Assembly (NCBI GenBank): GCA_964441735.1
Contig: CAYTVB010000040.1
Coordinates: 1-17,449 of the forward strand
From: JASMTM01 sp964441735
GTDB taxonomy: Bacteria; Thermotogota; Thermotogae; Petrotogales; Kosmotogaceae
Length of the DNA: 17,449 nucleotides
Direction of reading: 5' to 3'
Positions 7,017 through 14,691 of the stretch are shown piece by piece. Position 1 is the first letter of the stretch; every line of letters starts with the position of its first letter. The notes under the pieces are model-generated. The model made no database searches. It worked only from the letters and a program-made list of their open reading frames with translations, and had not been told where the DNA came from. Both the position numbers and the translations under genes were made by a program.

Positions 7017-7045
7017 ATTATAACTTCTGCCATTAAAGTTGTCAA
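7017..7045 (-). promoter_or_regulatory. Consensus sigma-70 promoter of tRNA-Ser (and probably rsmA operon)
   Basis: TTGACA (7045-7040) and TATAAT (7022-7017) on the minus strand match the sigma-70 consensus perfectly, with a 17-base spacer. The -10 ends 14 bases before the tRNA 5' end. On the opposite strand the same 100-base gap must hold the glmM promoter, for which only a weak extended -10 (TGGTACACT, ending at 7064) can be seen. Confidence 0.85.
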
Positions 7046-7089
7046 TCTGATTTCATGGTACACTAACGTATAGAAAACAGAATTTGTTT

Positions 7090-7095
7090 GGAGGG
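7090..7095 (+). promoter_or_regulatory. Ribosome binding site that fixes the glmM start
   Basis: GGAGGG lies 7 bases before ATG 7103. An in-frame TTG at 7088 overlaps this site and cannot use it, so the protein should begin MKKLFGTDGLRG. Confidence 0.8.
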
Positions 7096-7102
7096 TTTTA
7101 TC

Positions 7103-8419
7103 ATGAAAAAACTCTTTGGAACCGATGGATTAAGAGGAACAATCAATGAAGAACTAACACCAGAACTTGCTTTAAAAGTAGGTAATGCAGTTTCAAGACA
7201 TTATGCTGGTAAATATAGGAAACTGTTAATTGCTAAAGATACTCGTAGTTCTGGTGATTTACTTGAAAGCGCGCTTTCTTCAGGGGCAGCTTCTGCTGGA
7301 ATGGATGTTGATCTTGTAGGAGTACTTTCTACACCAGCTCTCGCCTATTTAACGAAGAAGCATAATTATATCGGTGCTATGATTTCAGCGTCTCACAATC
7401 CTGCAGTCTATAATGGGATTAAAGTCATAGAAAATGGTAAAAAAGCAACCGATGAAGATGAAGTGGAAATTGAAAATCTGATGTCAGAACAACCCCTACA
7501 CTATGCACTTCACTCCAGTGTTGGAAAGATACGATATGCACCTTTCTATAAAGATGAATACCTCGAATATGTTCTTGAACTTTACAAAGATAAACCATTA
7601 TACGAAGGCAATTTGGTTCTGGATGGTGCAAATGGTGCTATTGTAGCTGTTATTGAAGATGTTTTGAATTCGCTTAACATAAATGCTGATCTACATTTTA
7701 TAGAGCCCAATGGTGTAAATATTAATGATAATTGTGGATCTCTACATCCAGAAGCCATCGGTGAAAAACTCAAAAATGATGAGATAGGTGTGCTCTTTGA
7801 TGGAGATGCGGATAGATGCTTGTTTGTGTTGCCTCAAAGTAAATTGGTAAATGGAGACATGCTAATGGCACTAAATGCCAGAAAAATGAAATCAGAAGGC
7901 AGATTAAATGGCAATCTTGTTGTATCAACAGTTATGTCAAATCTGGGTTTTGAAAAGTATCTTGAAAATTTTGATATTAAACTCTTAAGAACAAAGGTTG
8001 GAGATAAATATGTCCTTTCCAAAATGATTGAAGCAAAAGGTAATCTTGGTGGAGAACAATCAGGGCATATAATTTTCATGGACCGTAATTCAACCGGTGA
8101 TGGTTTGATAACAACACTGGAAACCTTAAGTACACTAGCAACCGAATCTGAAGAGCTAAACGACTTTTACAAAAATTTTCCCGTTTTTCCTCAAACCTTA
8201 AAGAATGTTCCCACTCCAAATAAAAAAGAAGTCATGGAATGTGAAAAATTAAAGGTAGCCCTGGAGAAATTAAATAAAAGTGATGATCTACGGGTTGTTG
8301 TAAGACCTTCTGGAACAGAACCTTATGTACGTGTGATGGTTGAAGGAATCAAAGATGAGATCGTTGATAAAATTTCCAGTGAACTGGTTGAAATAGTGGA
8401 GGACTGTTCGAATGCATGA
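7103..8419 (+). CDS. glmM: Phosphoglucosamine mutase GlmM
   Basis: Converts glucosamine-6-phosphate to glucosamine-1-phosphate, the step leading to UDP-GlcNAc for peptidoglycan. From the chosen ATG it is 438 residues, close to the family norm of about 445. Visible are the N-terminal KLFGTDGLRG signature (3-12), the active-site serine loop SASHNP at 95-100 (the serine at 97 carries the phosphate), the metal-binding loop DGDADR at 233-238, a substrate loop GGEQSGH and the C-terminal phosphate-binding RPSGTEPYVRV. The FGTDG start and phosphoserine context favour GlmM over phosphomannomutase/phosphoglucomutase. The gene overlaps uvrA by 8 bases. No glmS lies nearby in the window. Confidence 0.95.
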   Translation: MKKLFGTDGLRGTINEELTPELALKVGNAVSRHYAGKYRKLLIAKDTRSSGDLLESALSSGAASAGMDVDLVGVLSTPALAYLTKKHNYIGAMISASHNPAVYNGIKVIENGKKATDEDEVEIENLMSEQPLHYALHSSVGKIRYAPFYKDEYLEYVLELYKDKPLYEGNLVLDGANGAIVAVIEDVLNSLNINADLHFIEPNGVNINDNCGSLHPEAIGEKLKNDEIGVLFDGDADRCLFVLPQSKLVNGDMLMALNARKMKSEGRLNGNLVVSTVMSNLGFEKYLENFDIKLLRTKVGDKYVLSKMIEAKGNLGGEQSGHIIFMDRNSTGDGLITTLETLSTLATESEELNDFYKNFPVFPQTLKNVPTPNKKEVMECEKLKVALEKLNKSDDLRVVVRPSGTEPYVRVMVEGIKDEIVDKISSELVEIVEDCSNA

Positions 8420-11240
8420 GTATATTCTTGTTCGTGGCGCAAGGGTGCATAACCTTAAAAATATAGACGTGGATATTCCAAAAAACACATTTACTGTTAT
8501 TACCGGGCTTTCTGGGTCGGGTAAATCTTCTCTTGCGCTTGATACGATTTATGCAGAAGGACAAAGAAGATACCTTGAATCGCTTTCAAACTACGCCAGA
8601 CAATTTTTAGGAGAACTAAAGAAGCCTGATGTAGAATCAATTGAAGGGCTCTCACCTTCCATTGCTATAGAACAAAAAACTGTAAGTCACAATCCAAGAT
8701 CAACTGTAGGCACAGTAACTGAGATTCATGATTATTTAAGAGTATTATATGCAAGAGTGGGTATCCCTCATTGTCCTCAATGTGGACGTCCCGTTGAAAA
8801 ACAGACGGTTGATGAAATTGTGGAATCTCTATTTTCTAAATTTGATGAAAATGCGAAGATTGCAATACTCTCACCCATCGCCAAGGGAAAAAAAGGTGAG
8901 TTCAAGAATGAAATGGAAGTACTTAAAAAACGTGGCTTTGTTCGCATTGAAATTGATGGAAACATCTACGATCTTGAAGAAAACATTGATCTTGAAAAAA
9001 ATAAAAAGCATGATATAAGCCTTGTAGTGGATAGAATAAAGGTAAACAATGAAAATACTACCAGACTAAGCGACAGTATTGAAATCGCACTACATGAGGG
9101 TAATGGTTTTGTTGAAGTCGAAGATCTTGATACAGGAGAAAGATATACCTTTAGTGAAAATTTTGCCTGTCCTGTTTGCGGTATAAGCCTACCCGAAATA
9201 AACCCCAAAATATTTTCTTTTAATAACCCGTACGGTGCTTGTCATCAATGTCATGGGTTGGGTTATACAAAGGAATTTTCTGAAGATCTCGTGATTGACC
9301 CTGACAAAAGCATTTACAGTGGGGCAATAAAGGCAATTTCAAAAGCAAAAGACAGTTTTTCGATGCGTCATATATTAAAGGTCCTTCACCACTTCAATGA
9401 AGACCCTAATAAGCCCTGGAAAGATTTAAGTAAAAAAGTAAAACATGCAATTCTTTATGGCACAGAGGATGATTTAAATTTTGTTTACCGTTCAGACCGA
9501 ATAAAGTATGAGGTCAGGAAACCCTATGAGGGGATTATGAATAATCTTCAAAGGAGATATAGAGAAACAAATTCTGCCGATATCCGCGAGTGGATGGAAA
9601 ATAAATTTATGGTTCTCAAAACATGCTCGAAATGCAATGGACATAGATTAAGGCAGGAAGCACTGGGTGTAAAAATTGATGGTTCAAACATATCTGAATT
9701 ATCAAATCTGACAATATTTGAAATACATAAGAAAGTGAGTTCAATTGAACTAAATGAGCATAAAATGCTAATTGTAGGTGAATTATTAAGAGAAATAAGT
9801 AGACGATTAAAATTCCTTATTGATGTAGGTCTTGAGTACTTAACACTATCACGTTCTGCAACAACTCTTTCAGGAGGAGAATCACAAAGAATAAGACTGG
9901 CCACTCAAATAGGTTCGGGATTAACAGGGGTAACATATGTTCTTGATGAACCCACAATTGGATTACATCTGAGAGATAATGACAGGCTGGTGAACACTTT
10001 AAAGGAATTAAGAGATTTAGGTAACACGGTGATCGTAGTTGAACATGATGAAAATATTATTCGAAGGTCCGATTATGTAGTTGATGTGGGACCAAAAGCA
10101 GGTGTACACGGAGGAGAAATTGTTTTTCAGGGTAAAACTGATACTTTGATTGAAAATCCTCCAGAAAATTCTTTAACAGGTCATTACCTTACAGGCAAAT
10201 TAAAAATTCCAAGATTAAAAAATGAAATTAAGCCAAAAAAGGATAAATCCAATACACTTCTACTTAAAGGTGCAAAGGAACACAATCTAAAATCTATAGA
10301 TGTCGAGTTTCCTATGGGAAAGTTTATTTGTATAACAGGTGTTTCTGGAAGTGGTAAAAGTTCTCTTGTAATGGACACCCTTTATCCTGCCTTAAAAAAT
10401 CTTTTAGGACGCAGCAAAATCCGTGAAGGCAATTATGACTCTATTCTAGGAGCGGATCACCTTGAGAATGTAATAGTAATAGATCAGAATCCAATAGGTA
10501 GAACACCAAGATCCAATCCAGCAACCTATACAAAACTTTTTGATTATGTCAGGGATATATATGCAAAAACTCCAGAAGCACGTGCCAGAGGATATGATAA
10601 GGGAAGATTTTCATTCAATGTTAAAGGTGGTAGATGTGAAGCCTGTTCCGGACATGGTATGTTAAAGATCGAAATGCAATTTCTTCCTGATGTTTATGTA
10701 GAATGTGATGTTTGTAAAGGCAAACGATACAATAGAGAAACGCTGGAAATTGAATATAAGGGTAAAAATATTGCTGATGTACTCGAAATGACCGTTGAAG
10801 AGGCAGAAGATTTTTTTGAACGTATTCCTCCATTAAAACGGATACTGAATCTACTTAATGACGTAGGTTTAGGTTACATTAAATTAGGACAGCCAGCAAC
10901 TACCCTTTCCGGTGGTGAAGCTCAAAGGATAAAGTTAACATCAGAGTTGAAGAAAAAAACAGGAGGAGAAACCCTGTATATACTTGATGAACCAACTACC
11001 GGGCTTCATTTTGATGATGTTCTCAAATTGGTTGAAGTCCTGAGAAGACTGGTTAATAAAGGTAATACCGTAGTCGTGGTAGAACATAATCTCGATGTTA
11101 TTAAAAATGCTGATCATATTATTGATCTGGGACCAGAAGGTGGAGCGCAAGGTGGGGAAGTAGTTGCAGCTGGATCTCCAGAAGAAATTGTAAAGAATAG
11201 GAGAAGTTATACAGGACAATACCTTCTTTCTCACTTATGA
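8412..11240 (+). CDS. uvrA: Excinuclease ABC subunit A (UvrA)
   Basis: The damage-sensing ATPase of nucleotide excision repair acts as a dimer that loads UvrB. At 942 residues it is full length. It has two ABC ATPase modules: Walker A GLSGSGKSS at 32-40 and GVSGSGKSS at 643-651; signatures LSGGESQR at 486-493 and LSGGEAQR at 832-839; Walker B YVLDEPTIGLH at about 509-519 and YILDEPTTGLH at about 856-866. Zinc-module cysteine pairs are C253/C256 with C277/C280, and C742/C745 with C765/C768. Further CxxC pairs sit at C121/C124 and C405/C408. The ATG lies within the end of glmM (8-nt overlap), with GGAGG 9 nt upstream, so translation is probably coupled. Transcription ends at the hairpin 20 bases downstream. 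Confidence 0.97.
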   Translation: MHEYILVRGARVHNLKNIDVDIPKNTFTVITGLSGSGKSSLALDTIYAEGQRRYLESLSNYARQFLGELKKPDVESIEGLSPSIAIEQKTVSHNPRSTVGTVTEIHDYLRVLYARVGIPHCPQCGRPVEKQTVDEIVESLFSKFDENAKIAILSPIAKGKKGEFKNEMEVLKKRGFVRIEIDGNIYDLEENIDLEKNKKHDISLVVDRIKVNNENTTRLSDSIEIALHEGNGFVEVEDLDTGERYTFSENFACPVCGISLPEINPKIFSFNNPYGACHQCHGLGYTKEFSEDLVIDPDKSIYSGAIKAISKAKDSFSMRHILKVLHHFNEDPNKPWKDLSKKVKHAILYGTEDDLNFVYRSDRIKYEVRKPYEGIMNNLQRRYRETNSADIREWMENKFMVLKTCSKCNGHRLRQEALGVKIDGSNISELSNLTIFEIHKKVSSIELNEHKMLIVGELLREISRRLKFLIDVGLEYLTLSRSATTLSGGESQRIRLATQIGSGLTGVTYVLDEPTIGLHLRDNDRLVNTLKELRDLGNTVIVVEHDENIIRRSDYVVDVGPKAGVHGGEIVFQGKTDTLIENPPENSLTGHYLTGKLKIPRLKNEIKPKKDKSNTLLLKGAKEHNLKSIDVEFPMGKFICITGVSGSGKSSLVMDTLYPALKNLLGRSKIREGNYDSILGADHLENVIVIDQNPIGRTPRSNPATYTKLFDYVRDIYAKTPEARARGYDKGRFSFNVKGGRCEACSGHGMLKIEMQFLPDVYVECDVCKGKRYNRETLEIEYKGKNIADVLEMTVEEAEDFFERIPPLKRILNLLNDVGLGYIKLGQPATTLSGGEAQRIKLTSELKKKTGGETLYILDEPTTGLHFDDVLKLVEVLRRLVNKGNTVVVVEHNLDVIKNADHIIDLGPEGGAQGGEVVAAGSPEEIVKNRRSYTGQYLLSHL

Positions 11241-11250
11241 AATTTACATT

Positions 11251-11310
11251 AAAAAATAAAGAGCTGATCCTCAAAAATCGTATTAATTGAAGATCAGCTC
11301 TATCTATTTA
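11251..11310. terminator. Bidirectional terminator between uvrA and the LIV operon
   Basis: AGAGCTGATC (11260-11269) pairs perfectly with GATCAGCTCT (11292-11301), extended inward by a TC/GA pair past one mismatch, with a long AT-rich loop. The minus strand continues TTTATTTTTT, ending the LIV-hydrolase operon. The plus strand continues ATCTATTTAT, a weaker T-rich tail for uvrA. The two genes are convergent. Confidence 0.75.
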
Positions 11311-11319
11311 TAAGAGCAA

Positions 11320-12105
11320 CTATTCGAAAAAATCTTCTAATTCATTAACAAAGAAATCCGGTTTCTCCACATTAACGCTATGTCCGCAATCTTCTAAAAC
11401 CTTTACCTTTGCTTTATCATTCAATTCTTCAAATTCCCTAGCCATATTTTCTGTAACCAGTGTATCTTTCTTACCAACATATACAAGCAGTGGAATGTTT
11501 ATCTTCTTAATTTCTTCTCTGTAATCATATTCTTCAAGTGCTCTTGCATTAAGCTCAAAGCATTTTCCTTCCATTAATAATGCTTCATCGACCAGTTCAT
11601 CAGTAAATTTGTCAATTTTTCGGGTAGGCATTATGCCTACAAGAGCCTTTTTTAGTAGATCTCTGTTATTTTTGTAAAGTTCAAGTGCTGCATAAACTTC
11701 CGGCGAAGTTTTCAACCCGGAAGGCGGTGCAGGATCAATTAAAATTGCTTTTTTTATCATTTGAGGATGATCAATCATAACTTTTTGAACAACTGCCCCT
11801 CCAAGTGAATGACCAACAATATTTAATTCATCAAGCTTAAGTCCTTTTATAAACTCAAAAACATATTTTGCATACAAATCAATACTAACTTCTTCGATTC
11901 TATCTGACCTACCAAAATTTGGCATGTCCAGAGCAAATCCATGATATTTATCCGTCAGTCTTTCTAAAGATGGTTCAAACCACTTGCTTGATGCGAAATT
12001 TCCGTGAACAAATATAATAGGTATTCCTTCTTTGTTTCCAGCCTCTCTGTAAAATATATTCTTACCCAATATTTTTATCTTTTTTCCATTTTCCTTTTTC
12101 TTCAT
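11320..12105 (-). CDS. Possible separate product: free alpha/beta hydrolase from internal start
   Basis: An in-frame ATG at 12105 starts exactly where the hydrolase domain begins (MKKKENGKK). It is preceded, 6 bases away, by GGAGGTGG, as strong a Shine-Dalgarno as any in this window. Initiation here would give a 261-residue cytoplasmic serine hydrolase with the whole triad (S100, D214, H242 in this numbering) and the usual length for a stand-alone enzyme. It shares its stop codon with the LivM fusion. Whether the cell makes the fusion, the free enzyme, or both cannot be decided from sequence alone. Confidence 0.6.
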   Translation of the reverse strand: MKKKENGKKIKILGKNIFYREAGNKEGIPIIFVHGNFASSKWFEPSLERLTDKYHGFALDMPNFGRSDRIEEVSIDLYAKYVFEFIKGLKLDELNIVGHSLGGAVVQKVMIDHPQMIKKAILIDPAPPSGLKTSPEVYAALELYKNNRDLLKKALVGIMPTRKIDKFTDELVDEALLMEGKCFELNARALEEYDYREEIKKINIPLLVYVGKKDTLVTENMAREFEELNDKAKVKVLEDCGHSVNVEKPDFFVNELEDFFE

Positions 12106-13080
12106 TGCAAACCACCTCCGAACAGTTGTTATGGGTCTCCACAGATGTTTGATAGAGAATATCTGCAATCCATAAGCTATGCCTCTTGGGAAAAACAATA
12201 CAACAATAACAAGAAGTGCTCCAGATATTATACTCATTGGTAACTGTGTTCTGCTAAACATAAATGGCATGGCAATAATAATAAGTGAACCAATAAAACC
12301 TCCTGACATTGTTGCAAGTCCACCTATGACAATTATTGCCAGTAGATTAATAGATGTTCCAAGGCCAAAGTCAGCTGGAGAAACATAACCTATTGTGTGA
12401 GCGTATAAACTACCAGCCAACCCTGCATAAATAGCACTGATAACGAAAGCAATAATCTTATATTTTGATATGTTTATACCCATAGAACGAGCAGCAAATT
12501 CACTTTCTCTTATGGCTTTTAATGCTCTACCAGTTTTCGTTTTTAGGAAATTTGATGTCACAATAAAAAGAATAAAAGAAACAAATAAAATCAAATATAA
12601 TTTGGAAAGATCGGATTCCAGTGTTATTCCAAATAACGAAGGATTGGGAATTCTTCTAAAACCTGCACTGGAACCAACATAATCCCATGTATGCAATGTT
12701 TGTTCCACAACCACGCCAAACGCCATTGTTGCAATAGCCAAATAGAATCCCTTTAGTCTCAGTGCCGGAATACCGAGTAACACACCAAATAAACCAGCGA
12801 CCAATCCAGCCCCCAGGAAAGATAATAGAAAGGGTACATTAAAAAAACTTACCATAATAGCAGAAAAATAAGCTCCAATTGCCATAAAAGCTGCATGACC
12901 TATTGAAATCTGTCCAGTAAAACCTATGACAATATTCAATCCCAGAGCAACCAACGTATATACTAACAACAAACTAAATATGGTTAGCATAAATGTTTGC
13001 CCTGAAAAAATTAAGGGTACAATAACAAATATTAAGGCTAGCACTATCCAGTTCCTTTGATTATATATAAACTGTCTCAT
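11320..13080 (-). CDS. livM: LivM-type ABC permease fused in frame to a C-terminal alpha/beta hydrolase
   Basis: This is one uninterrupted 586-codon frame. Residues 1 to about 310 are a LivM permease of the branched-chain/carboxylic-acid ABC importer family: about eight to nine membrane segments, GLNIVIGFTGQISIGHAAF early, the ATPase-contacting loop with RESEFAARSMGI (about 191-202) and the ending FFPRGIAYG. After a basic linker comes a complete alpha/beta hydrolase (326-586): oxyanion HGN at 359-361, nucleophile elbow GHSLGG at 423-428 (S425), acid D539 (GKKD) and His567 (CGHSV). The C terminus of LivM normally faces the cytoplasm, so the hydrolase would be tethered at the inner face of the importer. 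ATG 13080 is preferred over an upstream in-frame TTG (13113) because it has AAAGGGTG 7 nt upstream and sits 4 bases after livH. The hydrolase substrate is unknown. Confidence 0.88.
   Translation of the reverse strand: MRQFIYNQRNWIVLALIFVIVPLIFSGQTFMLTIFSLLLVYTLVALGLNIVIGFTGQISIGHAAFMAIGAYFSAIMVSFFNVPFLLSFLGAGLVAGLFGVLLGIPALRLKGFYLAIATMAFGVVVEQTLHTWDYVGSSAGFRRIPNPSLFGITLESDLSKLYLILFVSFILFIVTSNFLKTKTGRALKAIRESEFAARSMGINISKYKIIAFVISAIYAGLAGSLYAHTIGYVSPADFGLGTSINLLAIIVIGGLATMSGGFIGSLIIIAMPFMFSRTQLPMSIISGALLVIVVLFFPRGIAYGLQIFSIKHLWRPITTVRRWFAMKKKENGKKIKILGKNIFYREAGNKEGIPIIFVHGNFASSKWFEPSLERLTDKYHGFALDMPNFGRSDRIEEVSIDLYAKYVFEFIKGLKLDELNIVGHSLGGAVVQKVMIDHPQMIKKAILIDPAPPSGLKTSPEVYAALELYKNNRDLLKKALVGIMPTRKIDKFTDELVDEALLMEGKCFELNARALEEYDYREEIKKINIPLLVYVGKKDTLVTENMAREFEELNDKAKVKVLEDCGHSVNVEKPDFFVNELEDFFE
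12112..12119 (-). promoter_or_regulatory. Strong internal ribosome binding site within the livM-hydrolase frame
   Basis: GGAGGTGG on the minus strand lies 6 bases before the in-frame ATG at 12105-12103. In the fusion frame these bases are read as the codons CGG AGG TGG (Arg-Arg-Trp) of the linker, so the site is both coding and a translation start signal. Confidence 0.75.
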
Positions 13081-13084
13081 ATTT

Positions 13085-13972
13085 CTACACCCTTTCCGTC
13101 GATCTCTTACCAAGAATGCCCTGAGGTTTTATCAAAAGCAAAACCAGTATTATCGCAAGAGCAATTGCCATTTTCATTTGCTCAGAAATATAGACACCTA
13201 CTAATTGTTGTATAATGCCAAGCATCAGTCCTCCTATAACTGTACCTGGAAGACTTGTGAACCCTCCAAGTACTCCAGCTGTTAAGCCCTGTATTTGCAA
13301 ATTCAACATCATATTTGGATGTATTTGCGTTCTTGGTGCTGCAAGCAGAGCTGCAAAAGCACTTAACGCTGTTCCAACTCCCCAGGCGAAAGCAAAGATC
13401 ATACCAACTTTTATCCCCATTAACTTTGCTGAATCTTCATTTTGTGCGGTTGCCCTAATTGCCAATCCTGTCTTTGTAAGTTTGAAAAACAAGAACAACC
13501 CAAGCATAATTAACGCAGTTACAACAAGTATAAATACATCCTGCCTGGTCATAATAATTCGACTTTCACCCAGTTTTATGAAAAAAGGAGTTCCTGTTAC
13601 AAGTGATGGAAAGGATTTGTAGTTTTGTCCCCATATTTGAAGCGCAGCACCTTCAAGAATCATCAACAATCCAAGAGTAAGAATTAGCATAGCAGAATGG
13701 GACATATGTCTAACAGGTTTCATAAGCCCTCTATCTGTGACTACTCCAATAATAAATCCTGCTACTAAAGCTACAACAATGGCTAACCATAAAGGTCCTC
13801 CTGCAATTGCGATGACTGTATATGCAATGTATGCACAAAACATTCCCATGTGACCGTATGCAAAATTGACAATTCCTGCAGTTTTGTATATCAGAACAAG
13901 ACCAAGCGCTACAAGAGCAAAAAGGCTTCCCTCACGCAAGCCAAGTATTATCTGTTGTAAGAATAATGACAT
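13085..13972 (-). CDS. livH: LivH-type ABC transporter permease
   Basis: This 295-residue integral inner-membrane subunit pairs with LivM to form the import channel. About eight hydrophobic segments are seen. Diagnostic stretches are EGSLFALVALGLVLIYKTAGIVNFAYG at the N terminus, the ATPase-docking loop IRATAQNEDSAKLMGI, the GGFTSLPGTVIGG glycine loop and the ending LLIKPQGILGKR. ATG is preceded by GAGGAG. It starts 11 bases after livF and ends 4 bases before the LivM ATG, so it is certainly in the same transcript. The family also carries urea, amides and aromatic or aliphatic acids, so leucine/isoleucine/valine specificity should not be assumed. Confidence 0.93.
   Translation of the reverse strand: MSLFLQQIILGLREGSLFALVALGLVLIYKTAGIVNFAYGHMGMFCAYIAYTVIAIAGGPLWLAIVVALVAGFIIGVVTDRGLMKPVRHMSHSAMLILTLGLLMILEGAALQIWGQNYKSFPSLVTGTPFFIKLGESRIIMTRQDVFILVVTALIMLGLFLFFKLTKTGLAIRATAQNEDSAKLMGIKVGMIFAFAWGVGTALSAFAALLAAPRTQIHPNMMLNLQIQGLTAGVLGGFTSLPGTVIGGLMLGIIQQLVGVYISEQMKMAIALAIILVLLLIKPQGILGKRSTERV
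13088..13095 (-). promoter_or_regulatory. Ribosome binding site that fixes the livM start
   Basis: AAAGGGTG on the minus strand ends 7 bases before ATG 13080. It spans the livH stop region and favours that ATG over the TTG at 13113, which would overlap the livH coding end by 29 bases. Confidence 0.65.
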
Positions 13973-13983
13973 CGTACCACTCC

Positions 13984-14691
13984 TCAGGCTCCGAGATATT
14001 TTTCTTTAACTAATTCGCTTTTTAGAAGCTCTTTTGAGTTCCCTTCAAGTGCAATATTACCCGTTTCAAGAATATATGAGTAATCTGAAATATTAAGTGC
14101 AGCATTTGCATTTTGTTCTACCAGCAATATAGTAATGCTCGTTTCCTCGCTTAGCTTATGCAACAATTCAAAAATCTGTTCTGAAATCTTGGGTGCAAGA
14201 CCAAGCGAAGGCTCATCAAGCATAAGAAGTTTTGGACGGGCCATTAATGCTCTAGCTACAGCCAGCATCTGCTGTTCTCCTCCAGACAGTGTTCCTGCCA
14301 GTTGTCTTCTTCTTTCTGAAAGTATGGGGAAAAGTTCATAAACCCAATTTACATCTTCGTTAGTTCCTTTTTTATCAGTTCGTGTATAAGCTCCTGCTAG
14401 AAGGTTCTCTTTTACAGAGAGATCAGGGAAAAGCTGTCTTCCTTCCGGACATTGAACGATTCCAACCTTCACAATTTTTGAAGTATCAGCATTTGTAATA
14501 TCTTTGTCTTCAAAAATGATTTTCCCCTCTTTTGCTGGTACAAGACCGGATATGGTTTTAAGAGTTGTTGATTTTCCTGCACCATTAGATCCCAATAGTG
14601 ATGTTATACTGCCTTCTTCCACCTCAAGTGAGATATCTTTAAGAGCTTTTACATAACCATAATAAACAACAAGTTTTTCTATCTTAAGCAT
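13984..14691 (-). CDS. livF: LivF-type ABC transporter ATP-binding protein
   Basis: This cytoplasmic ATPase of the LIV importer forms a heterodimer with LivG. At 235 residues it is typical. Visible are Walker A GSNGAGKST (34-42), the LivF-specific stretch CPEGRQLFPDLSVKENL (81-97), signature LSGGEQQ (135-141), Walker B LLMLDEP (155-161) and the switch region LLVEQNA. The GRQLFP stretch with the VEQN ending separates LivF from LivG. Its ATG overlaps the end of livG by 8 bases, with GGAGAGAG upstream. Confidence 0.95.
   Translation of the reverse strand: MLKIEKLVVYYGYVKALKDISLEVEEGSITSLLGSNGAGKSTTLKTISGLVPAKEGKIIFEDKDITNADTSKIVKVGIVQCPEGRQLFPDLSVKENLLAGAYTRTDKKGTNEDVNWVYELFPILSERRRQLAGTLSGGEQQMLAVARALMARPKLLMLDEPSLGLAPKISEQIFELLHKLSEETSITILLVEQNANAALNISDYSYILETGNIALEGNSKELLKSELVKEKYLGA

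Noticed and set aside
7039..7074. glmM promoter candidates (TTGTCA with TACACT or TATAGA)
   Set aside because: Spacings are 14 and 24 bases, outside the useful range; only a weak extended -10 remains, so no promoter feature was called.
7088..7102. TTG start giving GlmM five extra residues
   Set aside because: The TTG overlaps the GGAGGG ribosome binding site that serves ATG 7103, and GlmM proteins begin near the FGTDG motif.
13081..13113. TTG start of LivM at 13113
   Set aside because: It overlaps the end of livH and lacks a good ribosome binding site, whereas ATG 13080 has AAAGGGTG 7 bases upstream.
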